This document shows, one piece after another, positions 51,801-62,096 of a stretch of 64,000 bases of DNA. The stretch comes from Cryptomeria japonica. Its lineage: Eukaryota; Streptophyta; Pinopsida; Cupressales; Cupressaceae. The translations under genes were made by a program, and so were the position numbers. Location of the stretch: the NCBI RefSeq assembly GCF_030272615.1, contig NC_081415.1:186057494-186121493 (forward strand). The letters run 5' to 3'. Positions within the stretch are counted from its first letter, which is position 1; each line of letters opens with the position of its first letter. The notes beneath the pieces were generated by a model that was not told the DNA's origin, made no database searches, and saw only the letters and a program-made list of their open reading frames with translations.

Positions 51801-51877
51801 ATCAAGCAGTAGTAGAGTTGGATCGGGACAAAGATTTGTCACTTTGTGTTAACAATATTCTATCCAATCATTTCTAG
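48875..51877 (+). pseudogene. 1,001-codon ORF of unassigned, plant-mobile-domain-like family, eight in-frame stops
   Basis: One frame runs from ATG at 48,875 to TAG at 51,875 with no frameshift. Stops lie at 48,950 (TAG), 49,574 (TAA), 49,808 (TAG), 50,627 (TGA), 50,696 (TGA), 50,843 (TAG), 50,993 (TAG) and 51,158 (TAG). A conserved N-terminal half contains NLGRLVVANVFVNVELMKA, ANNYDPKTRTIYNYMGEPIL, RLLRPKDFTEDPSIQHNWGD and VYGFEGRPYLLPLTVPNRVA. The C-terminal third (51,200-51,877) is charged and coiled-coil-like (LRSRLEGL; KKEQQKMDKLV). The first half is paralogous to 55,700-56,950. The spacing of NYDP, GEP and TKEVID blocks recalls the plant mobile domain of transposon-derived proteins, but this is a weak likeness. 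Every stop could come from one C-to-T change. Confidence 0.65.
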
Positions 51878-52400
51878 ACAGAAAGCGACATGAGGACACT
51901 AAACAATGACATTCTAATGTATAAAGATGATAAGTACATTGAACACATAGGAATGTTGAACTTGTTTATCTTCCAGTTTGTTAACAAAAGTGCTAATTAA
52001 TAGTTATGTGCTGAAAAGCCATGATGCTTGGTGACAATGTATACCCTCATATAAATGAGGGAATTTTTGTAACAATAAGGATCATTAGAGAAGAAGTAGA
52101 ATATAGCCTCAGGCTTACTATTGTACCATTTTGCGAACATACATAATATAATCAGTTGTCTTTCCTTTATGTATATGTTGTGGATTACTGCATCTTTCTA
52201 TAGGCAGTTGCTTGTGATATTATCTAAAGGAGATAAGGTTACTTGTGTTCTTCCAATAAAAATATGTGTTTCATATTGTGGATTTGAATAAAAGATTTAC
52301 TTGCAAATATAGTTTTGTATATAGTGCGCATGCATATTATCTCAACCATGGTGTGCCTGCATATGTATATAGTTTTGTTTATAGGTGGAAAGCCTGAGGT
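51878..52400 (+). other. 3' flank of the 1,001-codon ORF
   Basis: No gene is seen. It contains a small hairpin, TACCCTCATATAAATGAGGG, at 52,043-52,062, and two AATAAA-type signals near 52,254 and 52,289. These could serve as the 3' end of a transcript from the upstream ORF; this is an inference. Confidence 0.45.
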
Positions 52401-52414
52401 TCAATGTCAAACTT

Positions 52415-52700
52415 GGTTGCTCTGATACCATATGTAATATTCCATTAATTCTATAGTTAAAGAAAATAAATTGTGATCTATATTAAGACAAAAAATTGAG
52501 CATTTCAAAATAAAACATAACTACTTCAGTTGAAGGAGAAAACTAACTAAATGTTCTTCAACATAATAAGAATCTAACTAATTTATCTAAAAGGAAGGTA
52601 ATCTTTTAACGATATAAAACATTGAACAAATATTATTAAGCTAATCAATATGAGAAAGGAATTCAAATGGCAAGTTTCATTTTTGAGGGAAGAGATAAAG
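52415..52700 (-). mobile_element. Copia PBS with adjoining LTR remnant
   Basis: On the minus strand TGGTATCAGAGC (initiator Met tRNA PBS; plus-strand GCTCTGATACCA at about 52,419-52,430) follows GGAATATTACA, an LTR-like end. Sequence to the right (52,434-52,700) would be the LTR. No second LTR or coding domain for this copy was found, so it is a fragment. Confidence 0.5.
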
Positions 52701-52710
52701 GTTAAGAGGT

Positions 52711-53090
52711 TACTATTATCACTGTTTAAAAAATGGGTATTCTTTTCCATAATTGGCTAAGTCTATGAAATTCTTGGGTCCGGTATGGCCTTGTGACTTC
52801 TATTGCTTTGGGTCCTAAAGAGGGTTTAGGGTTTAGGTTTAATCACTTTCAAAATGTTTGAGAAAAAACCCTTATAATTCTATTTCCGTGTTACTTTATT
52901 CACTTAAGTAATGGGTCCTTTTGTCATGCAAAGTGTTCCCCCCATTGTTTTTTACCTAGGCGGTCCTTTTAAATGTTTTAGTTTTTATTCACCTTTAAAT
53001 TGCCTTTTCTAATGACCATCGGACCTTGTAATTGTCATGCAACTCTCAGTCAATCGGATGGCCTGCGTGGATTCGTGAACTCAACATGCC
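52711..53090 (+). repeat. Direct repeat A, copy 1
   Basis: It runs from CTATTATCACTGTTT to GTGGATTCGTGAAC and is similar to 54,047-54,415 in the same orientation. Shared words include GGGTTTAGG, TTACTTTATTCACTTAAG and TTTACCTAGGC. It is the downstream flank of the first large ORF; copy 2 is upstream of the second. Confidence 0.75.
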
Positions 53091-53156
53091 CAAAAGTTAC
53101 CTATCGTGTAGTAACGAAAAGGTTTGGTGGGACCTAGCGATAAGGACTTCTTTATT

Positions 53157-54046
53157 GGCTAAAAGCATTCTATCGAAGTATCTAAGATTCAAATAGCATC
53201 GATGAGACCCAGCGATGTCTCATCGATATAAAAGGGGCATCAAAGAAAGAAAACGCCGATGAACTTTAGAAAGGACTCATTGAAGATAGTAACTCCATCG
53301 ATAAAAGATATCGAGGAAAGTGGAGATGGTTCTCATCGACAAGAAAAGGTCTTCGAGGATATAACACTATCGGTGCAAAAAGACTCATCGAAAGGGATTG
53401 TCCCACCAACAAAAGGTATCAAAGAAAGCAGAGGTGGCCCCCACCGATGAGAAAAGGCTTTTGAAGAAACAATATCATCGATGCAAGATAAAGAAGATTC
53501 ATCAAAAGAAGCATTCTCATCGAAAAAGTGATATCGATAAAACAGAAGAAAACTACATCGATGAATGATATCGATAAGGATATGAGTTTCGATGGGAGGA
53601 CAAAAGAAGTCAGCGAAGTCCAAAGTCTCTTTGACATGAAACCTGGCAGACAGCAAAAAGATTTCGATGAGAATGAGTTTCAAGGAGACTAAAAGGCATG
53701 TCTCTGATACACATGGTTTCATCGATAGAAGCCATCTCTCTTAGGAAGAAATCATCATTTTCATTGATACCATAATAACCCATAAGTTATCAAACAAGTC
53801 TAAAAGCATTCTATTGAAGTATCTAAGATTTGAACAGTATCGATGAGACCCAGCAATATCTCATCAATATAAAAAGGGCATCGAAGAAAGAAAACACCGA
53901 TGAACTTCAGAAAGGACTCATCGAAGACAGTAACTCCATCGATAAAAGATATTGAGGAAAGTGGAGATGGTTCTCATCGACAAGAAAAGGTCTTCGAGGA
54001 TATAACATTATCGGTGCAAAAGGACTCACTGAAAGGGATGGTCCTA
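53157..54046 (+). repeat. Direct repeat B (two copies) enclosing a CGA-rich core
   Basis: Copy B1 (53,157-53,402) and copy B2 (53,799-54,046) are nearly identical. Each contains AAAGCATTCTAT, GATGAGACCCAGC, GGAAAGTGGAGATGGTTCTC and TATCGGTGCAAAA. The core between them (53,403-53,798) resembles 47,850-48,270 upstream of the first ORF. The ORFs read through the region have no domain. Confidence 0.8.
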
Positions 54047-54415
54047 TTATCACTATTTTAAAAATGGATGTTCTTAGTCCATAAATGACTAGGTTTTTTG
54101 AAAATTTTATGTCTGGTACGCCTGTGTTCTTTCAATTTGTTTTAAATCCTAAGGGGTTCAGGGTTTAGGTTTTAAGTCATTTCAATACCTGAGAAAAGCC
54201 TTTTTGGTTTCTAATTTGGCGTTACTTTATTCACTTAAGCGATGGGTCCATTTATCATAAAAGTGTTCTCCCCTTGTCATTTACCTAGGCAGTCCCTTTA
54301 AATATTTTATTCTTGTTCGCTTTTAATCTACCTTTTCTAATATTCGTCAGGCCTTATAAGTATCATGTGATTTTCTATTGACCTGACAGCCCATGTTGAT
54401 TCGTGACCAAAAAGT
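54047..54415 (+). repeat. Direct repeat A, copy 2
   Basis: It is homologous to 52,711-53,090. The order across the locus is A, B1, core, B2, A, then the second ORF. This is not a simple tandem duplication and suggests insertion of a B-core-B unit or unequal exchange. Confidence 0.75.
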
Positions 54416-55699
54416 GCTCGAAACTTAGTTTCCACGAAGTAGCGAAAGGTGAAGGTGGACCCGGCATATAGGTTTGGACCAAAGCTAAACACCAATCAAG
54501 TTTCATCTGATCGGATGGACAGCATGGTTTCATGAGATCAAGCTGAATGTGTTTTAACCTTCGCGAAGTGGCGAAAGGGTTTGGCGGGTCCCAGAGATAA
54601 GTGGTCTTCTTTGGTTAAAGAATGATCGGGTTGGAAAAAGATCAATGGCTTGCGTTGATTCATGGCCGCAAGCCAAATGAAGTATAATGTTCGCGAAGTC
54701 ATGAACGACAGGTGGAATTCACACGGAGGTGTGACATGGCATAACAACTGCCACTTTTTGTAGAGCTCGATAGCAATGTGTTGAATGCCACGTGGCTCTA
54801 AAAGTGGTTGAGGGCCCACCTAAGGTGTAGCCAGCAGTTATGTGGGAATAGTAAAAGGGAACACGTGGCGGATTAAGGGTGGAAACAAAAGGAGTTTCCA
54901 AGGCTAATGGTTGACTGCCATGTGGCATTTATTAACCAAAGAATAAGTGGGGTTAGTAATTGCTGGGTAAAGGGCCCACTTAAAAGGCATTCATCTCAAG
55001 ATTGATCCCACGCTTCTCGTTGTTTCATGGTCCTAAGATGCCCGCAGCTTAACCTTAGCGAAATGGCGAAAACCATTAGCCGTCAAGATGAGGCGCGGTT
55101 AATTAAAAGGATTGACGGTCCCGATTGGAGTTAAAGGCCAGGTGATTTGAGTTTGATCTAATGCTTGGCACGGCCTCACGAAGGAAAAGTGAATGAGTAT
55201 TAAAGTCCATGAAGTGGCGAAAAGGAGGTAGGGCCTGACACTAAAGCAAAGAGATCAAATGGAGATAAAGGCGATGCAAGTTCTCATGATCCAATGGCCG
55301 GCATTGTTTTGAGAAAGAAAAGAGCACGGGTTTTATGTTCTGCGAAATAGCGAAAGAGCGAAACAGAGGAAAGACTTAGAGGAATTATGACCCATTGGAG
55401 CCAGTTTTGAATTCGATTTGGCAAGTTCAATTCTGAAAAGAAAGCCAAAGCATGCAAAGTTAATTTCTAAAACTTAAATGCCAACTTGTCCTTTTTGAGT
55501 CTGCATCAACTTGATTGCTAAGTATTGTTTCATCGAAGTTTGTTTTAGGGAGAATTGTTGCAGAGCGATTTTCTTCAGGCGAATAATCAGGTTTCTTGTG
55601 ATTTTCTTGATAACTCTTGGTTTGTTCTCAAATATTGTTGTGTGAATTACTTCATTAGAGGTCTGTGCTAGTTGCTAGTGGTATAATTGTTTGACTAGA
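54416..55699 (+). other. Upstream region of the second ORF with degenerate GCGAAGTGGCGAAAGG repeats
   Basis: The motif CGAA(G/A)T(G/A)GCGAAA recurs near 54,438, 54,564, 55,060, 55,212 and 55,343, with a decayed version near 54,693. Several intervals are close to 130 bp. The motif is itself an imperfect inverted repeat (TTCGC/GCGAA). No coding domain. It may be a decayed tandem array in the leader of the ORF at 55,700. Confidence 0.5.
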
Positions 55700-56950
55700 A
55701 TGGCACCCAGAAGAGAATTGACAGGGAAGGTGAATTACCAGGACCGAAATATCTGTGATGATTTTTTAGAGAAATTAACCATGTCCACCAATGCTGGGGC
55801 TAAGGCCAAAGAGCTAGTACCTAAGAACCCTCATCTAAAAATTGGAGATGGCCTTTATGATAAGGGTAATTGGTTGAGGGACCCTGAAATAGGATTGTCA
55901 GGCTTAGGACTCTTCAAAGTTAGTTTTGGGCAGAGGAATTCCCCAGCTCCTTTGAATGGCATATGGGAGCAGGATGTAGGAAAGCTTGTGGTCCCAGGTG
56001 TTTTTATGGATGTAGATCTGTTAGCCCTGATTGCACAGAATTATGACTCTGTGGCAAGATGCATCAGGAACATAAAGGGATCAATCTTGATTAAGATAAA
56101 TGAAGATGAATTCAGGAAAGTGTTTAAACTCAGTGAGTCCTCCAATTTGTTAGAACCTATTGAATTTGAGTCATTAGCCCAGGTTTACAACACACAAAGG
56201 GATCATCTTAAAAGTGGTCCATTGAAAGAATTGTTTGTAAAGATAGGGGGGTTAATAGTTGTATGCCCCAGCACAATGGAACCATTCTCTCTCAACCTAT
56301 TCACTCTGAGAGCTAAGGGTATGTATTTGGCATTAAGCCAGATTTTTGGAGAGGATGCTGAAAAGAATATGCCAACCCATTATATGTTAATGATTGCACA
56401 AATTCTAAACCCCTCCCTAGCAATAACATTTGATTATGCCTCATACCTTGCTGATGCAATTCATAAAGGGCTAGTAGGAATCAAAAATGGTAAGGTGGAT
56501 AGGCCATTTGGATGGTACTCCATGTTAATGCATATGTTTTTGTTCAAAGGGGCTAATTATTTTGGAAAGGAGATGGACCTGATTAAGGTCAAGGATAAAG
56601 AGGAGATGCAAGTGCAATTGTGGAGTATTGTTCTATCTTGGGATAGAGAAGATGCAAGTTATTTAAAGTTTGATAGATGCTTTGCATCTAAAATTAGGAT
56701 TCTTCTATGCAGAGAAAACCCTAGAATTCCTAAGGCTCTTTTGGAGTTTCTCAAACCAAAGGAGTTTGCAGAGGATATCAAGATTGTTCACAATTGGGGA
56801 GACATATATTTGTACCCCGTGGCTACTATTTTTAGAGTGTTTGGATTTAGAGGCACCCCCTTTTTACTACCCTATCATGTCCCATTGAAGATAGGGATTG
56901 TAAAAGTCCTGAGACAAATTGGGGGAGTTAATGACATAAAAAGAGAATAA
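55700..56950 (+). CDS. 416-aa protein of unassigned plant-mobile-domain-like family
   Basis: This is the longest undamaged coding frame in the window, ATG 55,700 to TAA 56,948-56,950. The ATG is the first Met in a good context after an in-frame stop-rich leader. Blocks matching the ORF at 48,875 include EQDVGKLVVPGVFMDVDLLA, IAQNYDSVARCIRNIKGS, WYSMLMHMFLFKGANYFG, FLKPKEFAEDIKIVHNWGD and VFGFRGTPFLLPYHVPLKIG. It ends shortly after KVLRQIGG, whereas the paralogue continues for about 580 more codons, so the C-terminus is probably missing. No signal peptide, membrane segment or catalytic motif is evident. Function is unknown; expression is not shown. Confidence 0.6.
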   Translation: MAPRRELTGKVNYQDRNICDDFLEKLTMSTNAGAKAKELVPKNPHLKIGDGLYDKGNWLRDPEIGLSGLGLFKVSFGQRNSPAPLNGIWEQDVGKLVVPGVFMDVDLLALIAQNYDSVARCIRNIKGSILIKINEDEFRKVFKLSESSNLLEPIEFESLAQVYNTQRDHLKSGPLKELFVKIGGLIVVCPSTMEPFSLNLFTLRAKGMYLALSQIFGEDAEKNMPTHYMLMIAQILNPSLAITFDYASYLADAIHKGLVGIKNGKVDRPFGWYSMLMHMFLFKGANYFGKEMDLIKVKDKEEMQVQLWSIVLSWDREDASYLKFDRCFASKIRILLCRENPRIPKALLEFLKPKEFAEDIKIVHNWGDIYLYPVATIFRVFGFRGTPFLLPYHVPLKIGIVKVLRQIGGVNDIKRE

Positions 56951-57750
56951 AATATAAACCATTATTGAACTTTTGTTATAATTAAAGCTTTCATTACTAC
57001 TTACTTGCAAGTTTTCTACTATGTTATACAATAATTCCACCCTCTGTCATATCTCATTAGTGGTAGGTTGCACAACTGCCAAAGCAACAATCTCTTTTCT
57101 AATTTTTATAAGAGGCATTTTAAAGAATTTCACAAGGTCTGTGGGATCTTTAGGGTCATCATTGCTAAACCCTAATGATTCCACATCCACAGAAAGGTGA
57201 TGAGGTACTGTGACTCCCTTTCCCTTTCCCCGAACATCCGTATGTGTCAAGAATATCATTAACAATTACAAAATTAGTATAAATCACTAAAAAAAAGAAC
57301 ATAATAATGTAACAGTTTGCTTCTACCTAATTTGTAAAATTACAATGAGGTTTACCTTCTCGGTAGAAGTGTTGCAAGGTACATCTCTATCTATGATATG
57401 TGATGGATCCATGTCAGCCTGTGACAAAGAAAAAATATAAAAGACGTTAGCGAAATTACATCATACACAACATGAACAACATGAACTTTGTAGACAAAAA
57501 GAGTATTAAATATTAAAAAGATGTTGTCATCAAAATCATTGTAATTTTTTTAATTCCTTACCTTTACTTTATGTAGACTATGCAGGATCCTCAACTAAAT
57601 GGTCACATAAATAGTCACACTCCCTATCTCCATCTCCATATTAAAAGGTGCATCATGAATTAATTATGTAATGGCATTAGAATTCAAAACAGAATGAATT
57701 AATTATGTAAAAAAAATTCTATCAAGAAGTCAATATTAAATAGATAATAT
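56951..57750. other. Spacer between the 416-aa ORF and the CACTA transposase tail
   Basis: No clear gene. A 72-codon minus-strand ORF at 57,047-57,265 (LGFSNDDPKDPTDLVKFF) could be the last exon of the CACTA gene, but it has no recognised domain. A CACTAAAAAAAAG word at 57,288 is too weak to name as a TIR. Confidence 0.4.
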
Positions 57751-57778
57751 ACTAATCGCATTCCTCATACATTTCATT

Positions 57779-57811
57779 CATCATCATCATGAACATCAAG
57801 GTCATCATCAC

Positions 57812-57854
<43 letters not shown>

Positions 57855-58062
57855 GTCATCGTCGTCGTCGTCGTCGTCGTTGTCGTCGTCGTCGTTGTCG
57901 TCGTCGTCATCATTGTCATCATCATCATCATCAACGTCTTCACCATCATCATCACCATCATCACCATCACCATCATCATCATCTTCTTCTTCTTCTTCTT
58001 CTTCTTCTTCTTCTTCTCTTCTTCTTCTTCTTCTTCTTCTTCTTCTTCTTCTTCTTCTTTGT
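57779..58062. repeat. (CAT/CGT/CTT)n trinucleotide block
   Basis: Runs of CAT, then CGT, then CAT, then CTT trinucleotides span about 280 bp. Read on the minus strand in the transposase direction these are GAT, GAC and GAA codons, that is an Asp/Glu-rich tail. The annotated stop at 58,076 lies immediately before it. The long Met, Ile or Ser ORFs over the block are artefacts. Confidence 0.9.
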
Positions 58063-58075
58063 CATTGTGAAACTT

Positions 58076-58870
58076 TCAATCATGATCATCATCCACTTCA
58101 TCTTCTACTTCTTCGGTATCTTCTTCTTCCATCACATTATACTTTATCGGCCTTCCTCTTGGATCATGTCTAACAACAAATGACCAACCCGATTTATGTG
58201 GAACCTCTGAGTAAAATACTTGCTCACATTGGCTTGGAAGAACATAGGGCTCATCCCCAATCGGTTCAAATGACCTTGTATTTAGCATTATAAAACCATT
58301 ATCTTGTTCAATAACAATTCTATCAGGATCATTTTTATTCAATCGTAGCCTGTACCATTTGACGACGAACAAAACTAATGTGAAGGAATTAAAGTCACAC
58401 TCAAGTATATCATCCAAAATGCCATAGTATCGATTTTGAGACTGTTGAGGATGAATGTCATTTCTCAATGAAATATTTGTCACCTCAAAGACTGTAGTGA
58501 TGCCAAAATCACAAGTTTTCTTCGTGTCATCCAACTTTTTTATGCGAAATTTATGACCATTGTAGCACATAGTGTTGTGGTGTTTGACCTGCAATATGTC
58601 AAACATGTAAAATTTATTGCATTGTGAGTTGATAAACATATGGGTGATTAATAAATTTATAGGTACCTCTTTATCTCTTAAACCATAAGCTAAATCAATT
58701 TCCCTTTGCGTAACATTGGAATCTCCATTACGATGTGCTTCTTTAACCAATGAAGCCACACCTTCCCATGTTAACGTGCATCTAGAATGTTGACAACGTT
58801 CAATCCATACGGTCATCCAATCAAGATTGTTTGCAATATACAAATGTAGTGCATCCCACTCTCGATCAAC
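58076..58870 (-). pseudogene. DUF4216 segment and acidic C-terminus of the CACTA protein
   Basis: Two exons with an apparent intron near 58,594-58,664. The second includes YYGILDDILECDFNSFTLVL, VLFVVKWYRLRLNKND and PYVLPSQCEQVFYSEVPHKS, then GWSFVVRHDPRGR and an acidic end (EEEDTEEVEDEVDDDHD). This is the DUF4216 pattern found at the C-terminus of CACTA transposases. The first exon (WTVWIERCQH-like text, then WEGVASLVKEAHRNGDSNVT) is typical of the preceding segment. Confidence 0.82.
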
Positions 58871-58931
58871 TGTACAAAAAATAAATAGACGTCTTACAAT
58901 CGATTTATTTTGAAGATTAAGAATTAATTAA

Positions 58932-59363
58932 CTACAATAACATCTTATAATTACCTCTCACTTTCCTCAATCTACCTTTCCCCGTCAAGTACTCCCTTTC
59001 AAATTTGTTAATGGTGTTGGGATCCCAAATGCGATCCACGTGGATCTTTGCTGCAAACTTAGGAAGATATTCAGAAATGTACACCATAGTCTGGTATACC
59101 ATATATCCCTCCACCATAGAACCCTTAGGATGTTCTCTTTCTCGAACCAAAGCCTTCAAAAATTTCAAGTGCCTCTCAACCATCCACATTGACCTAGTGT
59201 GTACAGGTCCACACAATTCAATCTCCTCAACTTGGTGTATGAGGTAGTGTTCTTGTGCATTGAAAAAAGCTGGAGGTAGACACTTTTGCATTTCACACAT
59301 TAAATGAGGAATTTTTCTCTTCCTATATTTTATATTGTCTTTATGGATTTCTTTACATGACAA
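58932..59363 (-). pseudogene. DUF4218 segment of the CACTA transposase
   Basis: The exon reads KIPHLMCEMQKCLPPAFFNA, then HYLIHQVEEIELCGPVHTRS, MWMVERHLKFLKALVREREH and KGSMVEGYMVYQTMVYISEY. This is the typical DUF4218 order that follows tnp2 in plant CACTA elements. It is open over its full length. Confidence 0.88.
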
Positions 59364-62096
59364 CCACCTACAAGGTATTCAAGATGCAAAAAAAAATATT
59401 ACATAAGAAGTAAAACAAATTGCAAATATAATATCTATACAACGAACTAAACAAATATCACTACTTACCTCATGTATTTTCCAAGATCATATATGACTTT
59501 CTTGACATTATTGTTGAAGTCATCTGGGAGAGATAGAGGTAGAATGTACTGCAACAATTATAAAATTATCATTTCATTTTTTTGTAACATAATGAAAAGT
59601 ACACATATGCACAGTACTTAAATACATACTAAAAACACAAGAACATGAATTACCTTAATGAAGGTATGCCAATCATGCATTTTCATCCCTGGCCCAAATT
59701 CACTTTTCTTTAATATGAGATTATTTATGTTTGCAGCAAATCTTGTGGGAAATCAAATTTTTCGTATGACTTCTTTTATAGCATTTCTTTGCTGGTCCAT
59801 TAATAACCAAGGAAGCTCACTTATATTAATCTGGTCTCCATGGCTATTTGATTGAATGACATTTATCATTGCATGATTGGAATCCTGAATGTCACTACAT
59901 ATTTTGACAATTTTTTCTTTGTCACACCTTCCATCCAATATTTTCCATAATGTCTCTGTTATATTCTTTCCAATATGCATACTATCAAACAAATGAACAA
60001 TTTGTAATTGCTCATAGTAGGGTAGCCTACTAAATTGTAGGGGGATAACTTTTTATTCCTTAGGAAGGTGGTCATTTATGCCTTCACAACCTTCATGATC
60101 ATCAATCACATCATCAATAAACAAAAAAAAATAGAAAAGATGTTTTATGACAAACCAATAGATGGAATGGCATTACCTTGACGATTAATTCTATTATATT
60201 CCAACTTCCACAGGTGAGGTGTCATTCTTCGTGGCTTTGATGTATTCTCTTCTTTCCCATTGAAAAGATGTTTTTTAGTATTTCGATACTTATGATTTTT
60301 GTGGAGAAAGTGCCTATACTCATCAAACACCTGCTTTCCTAAACTTTTTGAATGACGAGATTTCATCTTTGGACCAGAAACATGACATGCAAATTTTCCC
60401 TTTGTTTGACGACCTAAAAGATAATGTATAATTGGATTAAATATGATAATTTTTTGAGTTATAATGTTCATGCACAACTTAAACACTATAACATACCACA
60501 AAAATGTGTTAGCCCTGGGGCATCGTGTATTGTCCATAGAAGCATCGCATGGAATTGAAATTGTCTTTGTCTTATTGGTCTAGAGACGTCGTACATAGTG
60601 ACACCATTCCATAACTCCAGCAACTCATCGATAAGAGGCTCGATATATACATTCATATCTTTAACTTGGTACTTACCTAATCGAATGAACAAAAACATTA
60701 CATAATTATTATGACCATTTTACTGCAATATTTATAATTAAATTTAGACGACTGTATTTAAATGATAAAATACCTGGAACAATCATTGCCAACATTATGT
60801 GCTCCCTCTTTATTGACATCCATGGAGGAATGTTAATGTTGATAACAAAAACAGGCCACACTGAGTAAACAGATCTCATCTCTCCAAATGGATTGACACC
60901 GTCCGTTGCCAATGAAAGCCTGAGATTACGAGGTTCTTCTTTAGAGTGTGGCCACTTTTCCTCTATGTCCATAAATGTTGAACCATCTGTAGGAATTCGA
61001 ATAATGCCATCTCAACTTCTATTGCATGCATGGTAATCCATAAATTGTGCCAAGGTAGTGCACTTGAATAATCATTGCATACGTGGAATAATGGGAATAT
61101 AGCGAAGAACCTTGCGAGGAACCCTTTTTGTTATTTGATCTATTCGATATCTACTGATATGACATTCAGGGCATTCAGTTCAAAATTCATGTTGTTTCTG
61201 ATATATAATATGATCATTGGGACAAGCATCTATTGCTTGATACTCCATTCCAATATCTTTCATAATGGCAGATAATTCTCGGTATGGGCGAGGTAGAATA
61301 TTTGATGGTGGTAACAAAAACTCACTTATCAATCTACAACAACAAAATATAATTTGTTATAATAAAGAGTATTAATGGTACAACATGATTCACAGTTTAT
61401 TATGACATATATGACATGCCTTAACATACGTGACATTGTTATGTTGGATAAACCATTCATAACCTTCAAGTTCACCAACAACAATACAGCGGAGAGAATA
61501 GTTGCCTGCGAGCCTTCATAAAGGGCCTCAGATGCCTTCTCAGGTAGAGGGACATCATGAACAACATCAAGGTCATCTTCATCATCATGATCAGCTGCAC
61601 GAGTACTAAATGAGTCATGGATCAATGTATTTATACTATCATCTTCAATTGTGTTTTCTAGCTCATGATCATCATCTTCCATGGGATCATTATCTTTAGC
61701 TTCGATATTCACACCTCCATGTTCGTCCACTTCAAAAACCATATTATCAGGGTTGTGTTGATCCATACCATGTGCTCCTTGGTGCTCGACCTATATAAAA
61801 TTGATATACATAAATAAACCGTGATCATGATCTCATCATCACGTGATTTATTATGTATATAAATTGTCAAAATGATATAATAAAAAACTTACCAATGGAT
61901 GATAATCATGTCCACCTTCAATGTGACCATGCAGCCTATAATGTTTCTTTGTTGTTTTGATTACAAGTCTTCTATTCTTTAACCCCTTACAAATTTTGCA
62001 CGGACAATAACATTTTCCATCACCTTTTCTTTTCAAGTTAGACCACAATCTAGCAATTGTCTCCTTATTTTGTTGTTCGTTGATATTGTCTGACAT

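Larger units (their letters stand above)
58076..62096 (-). pseudogene. CACTA (En/Spm) transposase gene, multi-exon, partly damaged
   Basis: On the minus strand the order is that of plant TNP2-type genes. A transposase-associated domain (61,851-62,096) has CYCPCKICKG. An acidic exon (61,400-61,766) has EALYEGSQATILSAVLLL. The tnp2 core has YQAIDACPNDHIIYQ and TECPECHISRYR (61,130-61,240), EPRNLRLSLATDGVNPFGEM (60,870-60,930), IEPLIDELLELWNG (60,610-60,650), the GKFACHVSGPK block (60,390) and FDSMHIGKNITETLW (59,940-59,990). A DUF4218 region is at 58,932-59,363 and a DUF4216 region at 58,076-58,870. Introns are likely, for example about 58,594-58,664 with GT...AG ends. In-frame stops such as after HEF and NRS make the copy defective. 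Confidence 0.88.

Noticed and set aside
57789-58173. Poly-Ile/Val and poly-Ser ORFs
   Set aside because: These are shadows of the trinucleotide block at the end of the CACTA gene, on the wrong strand.
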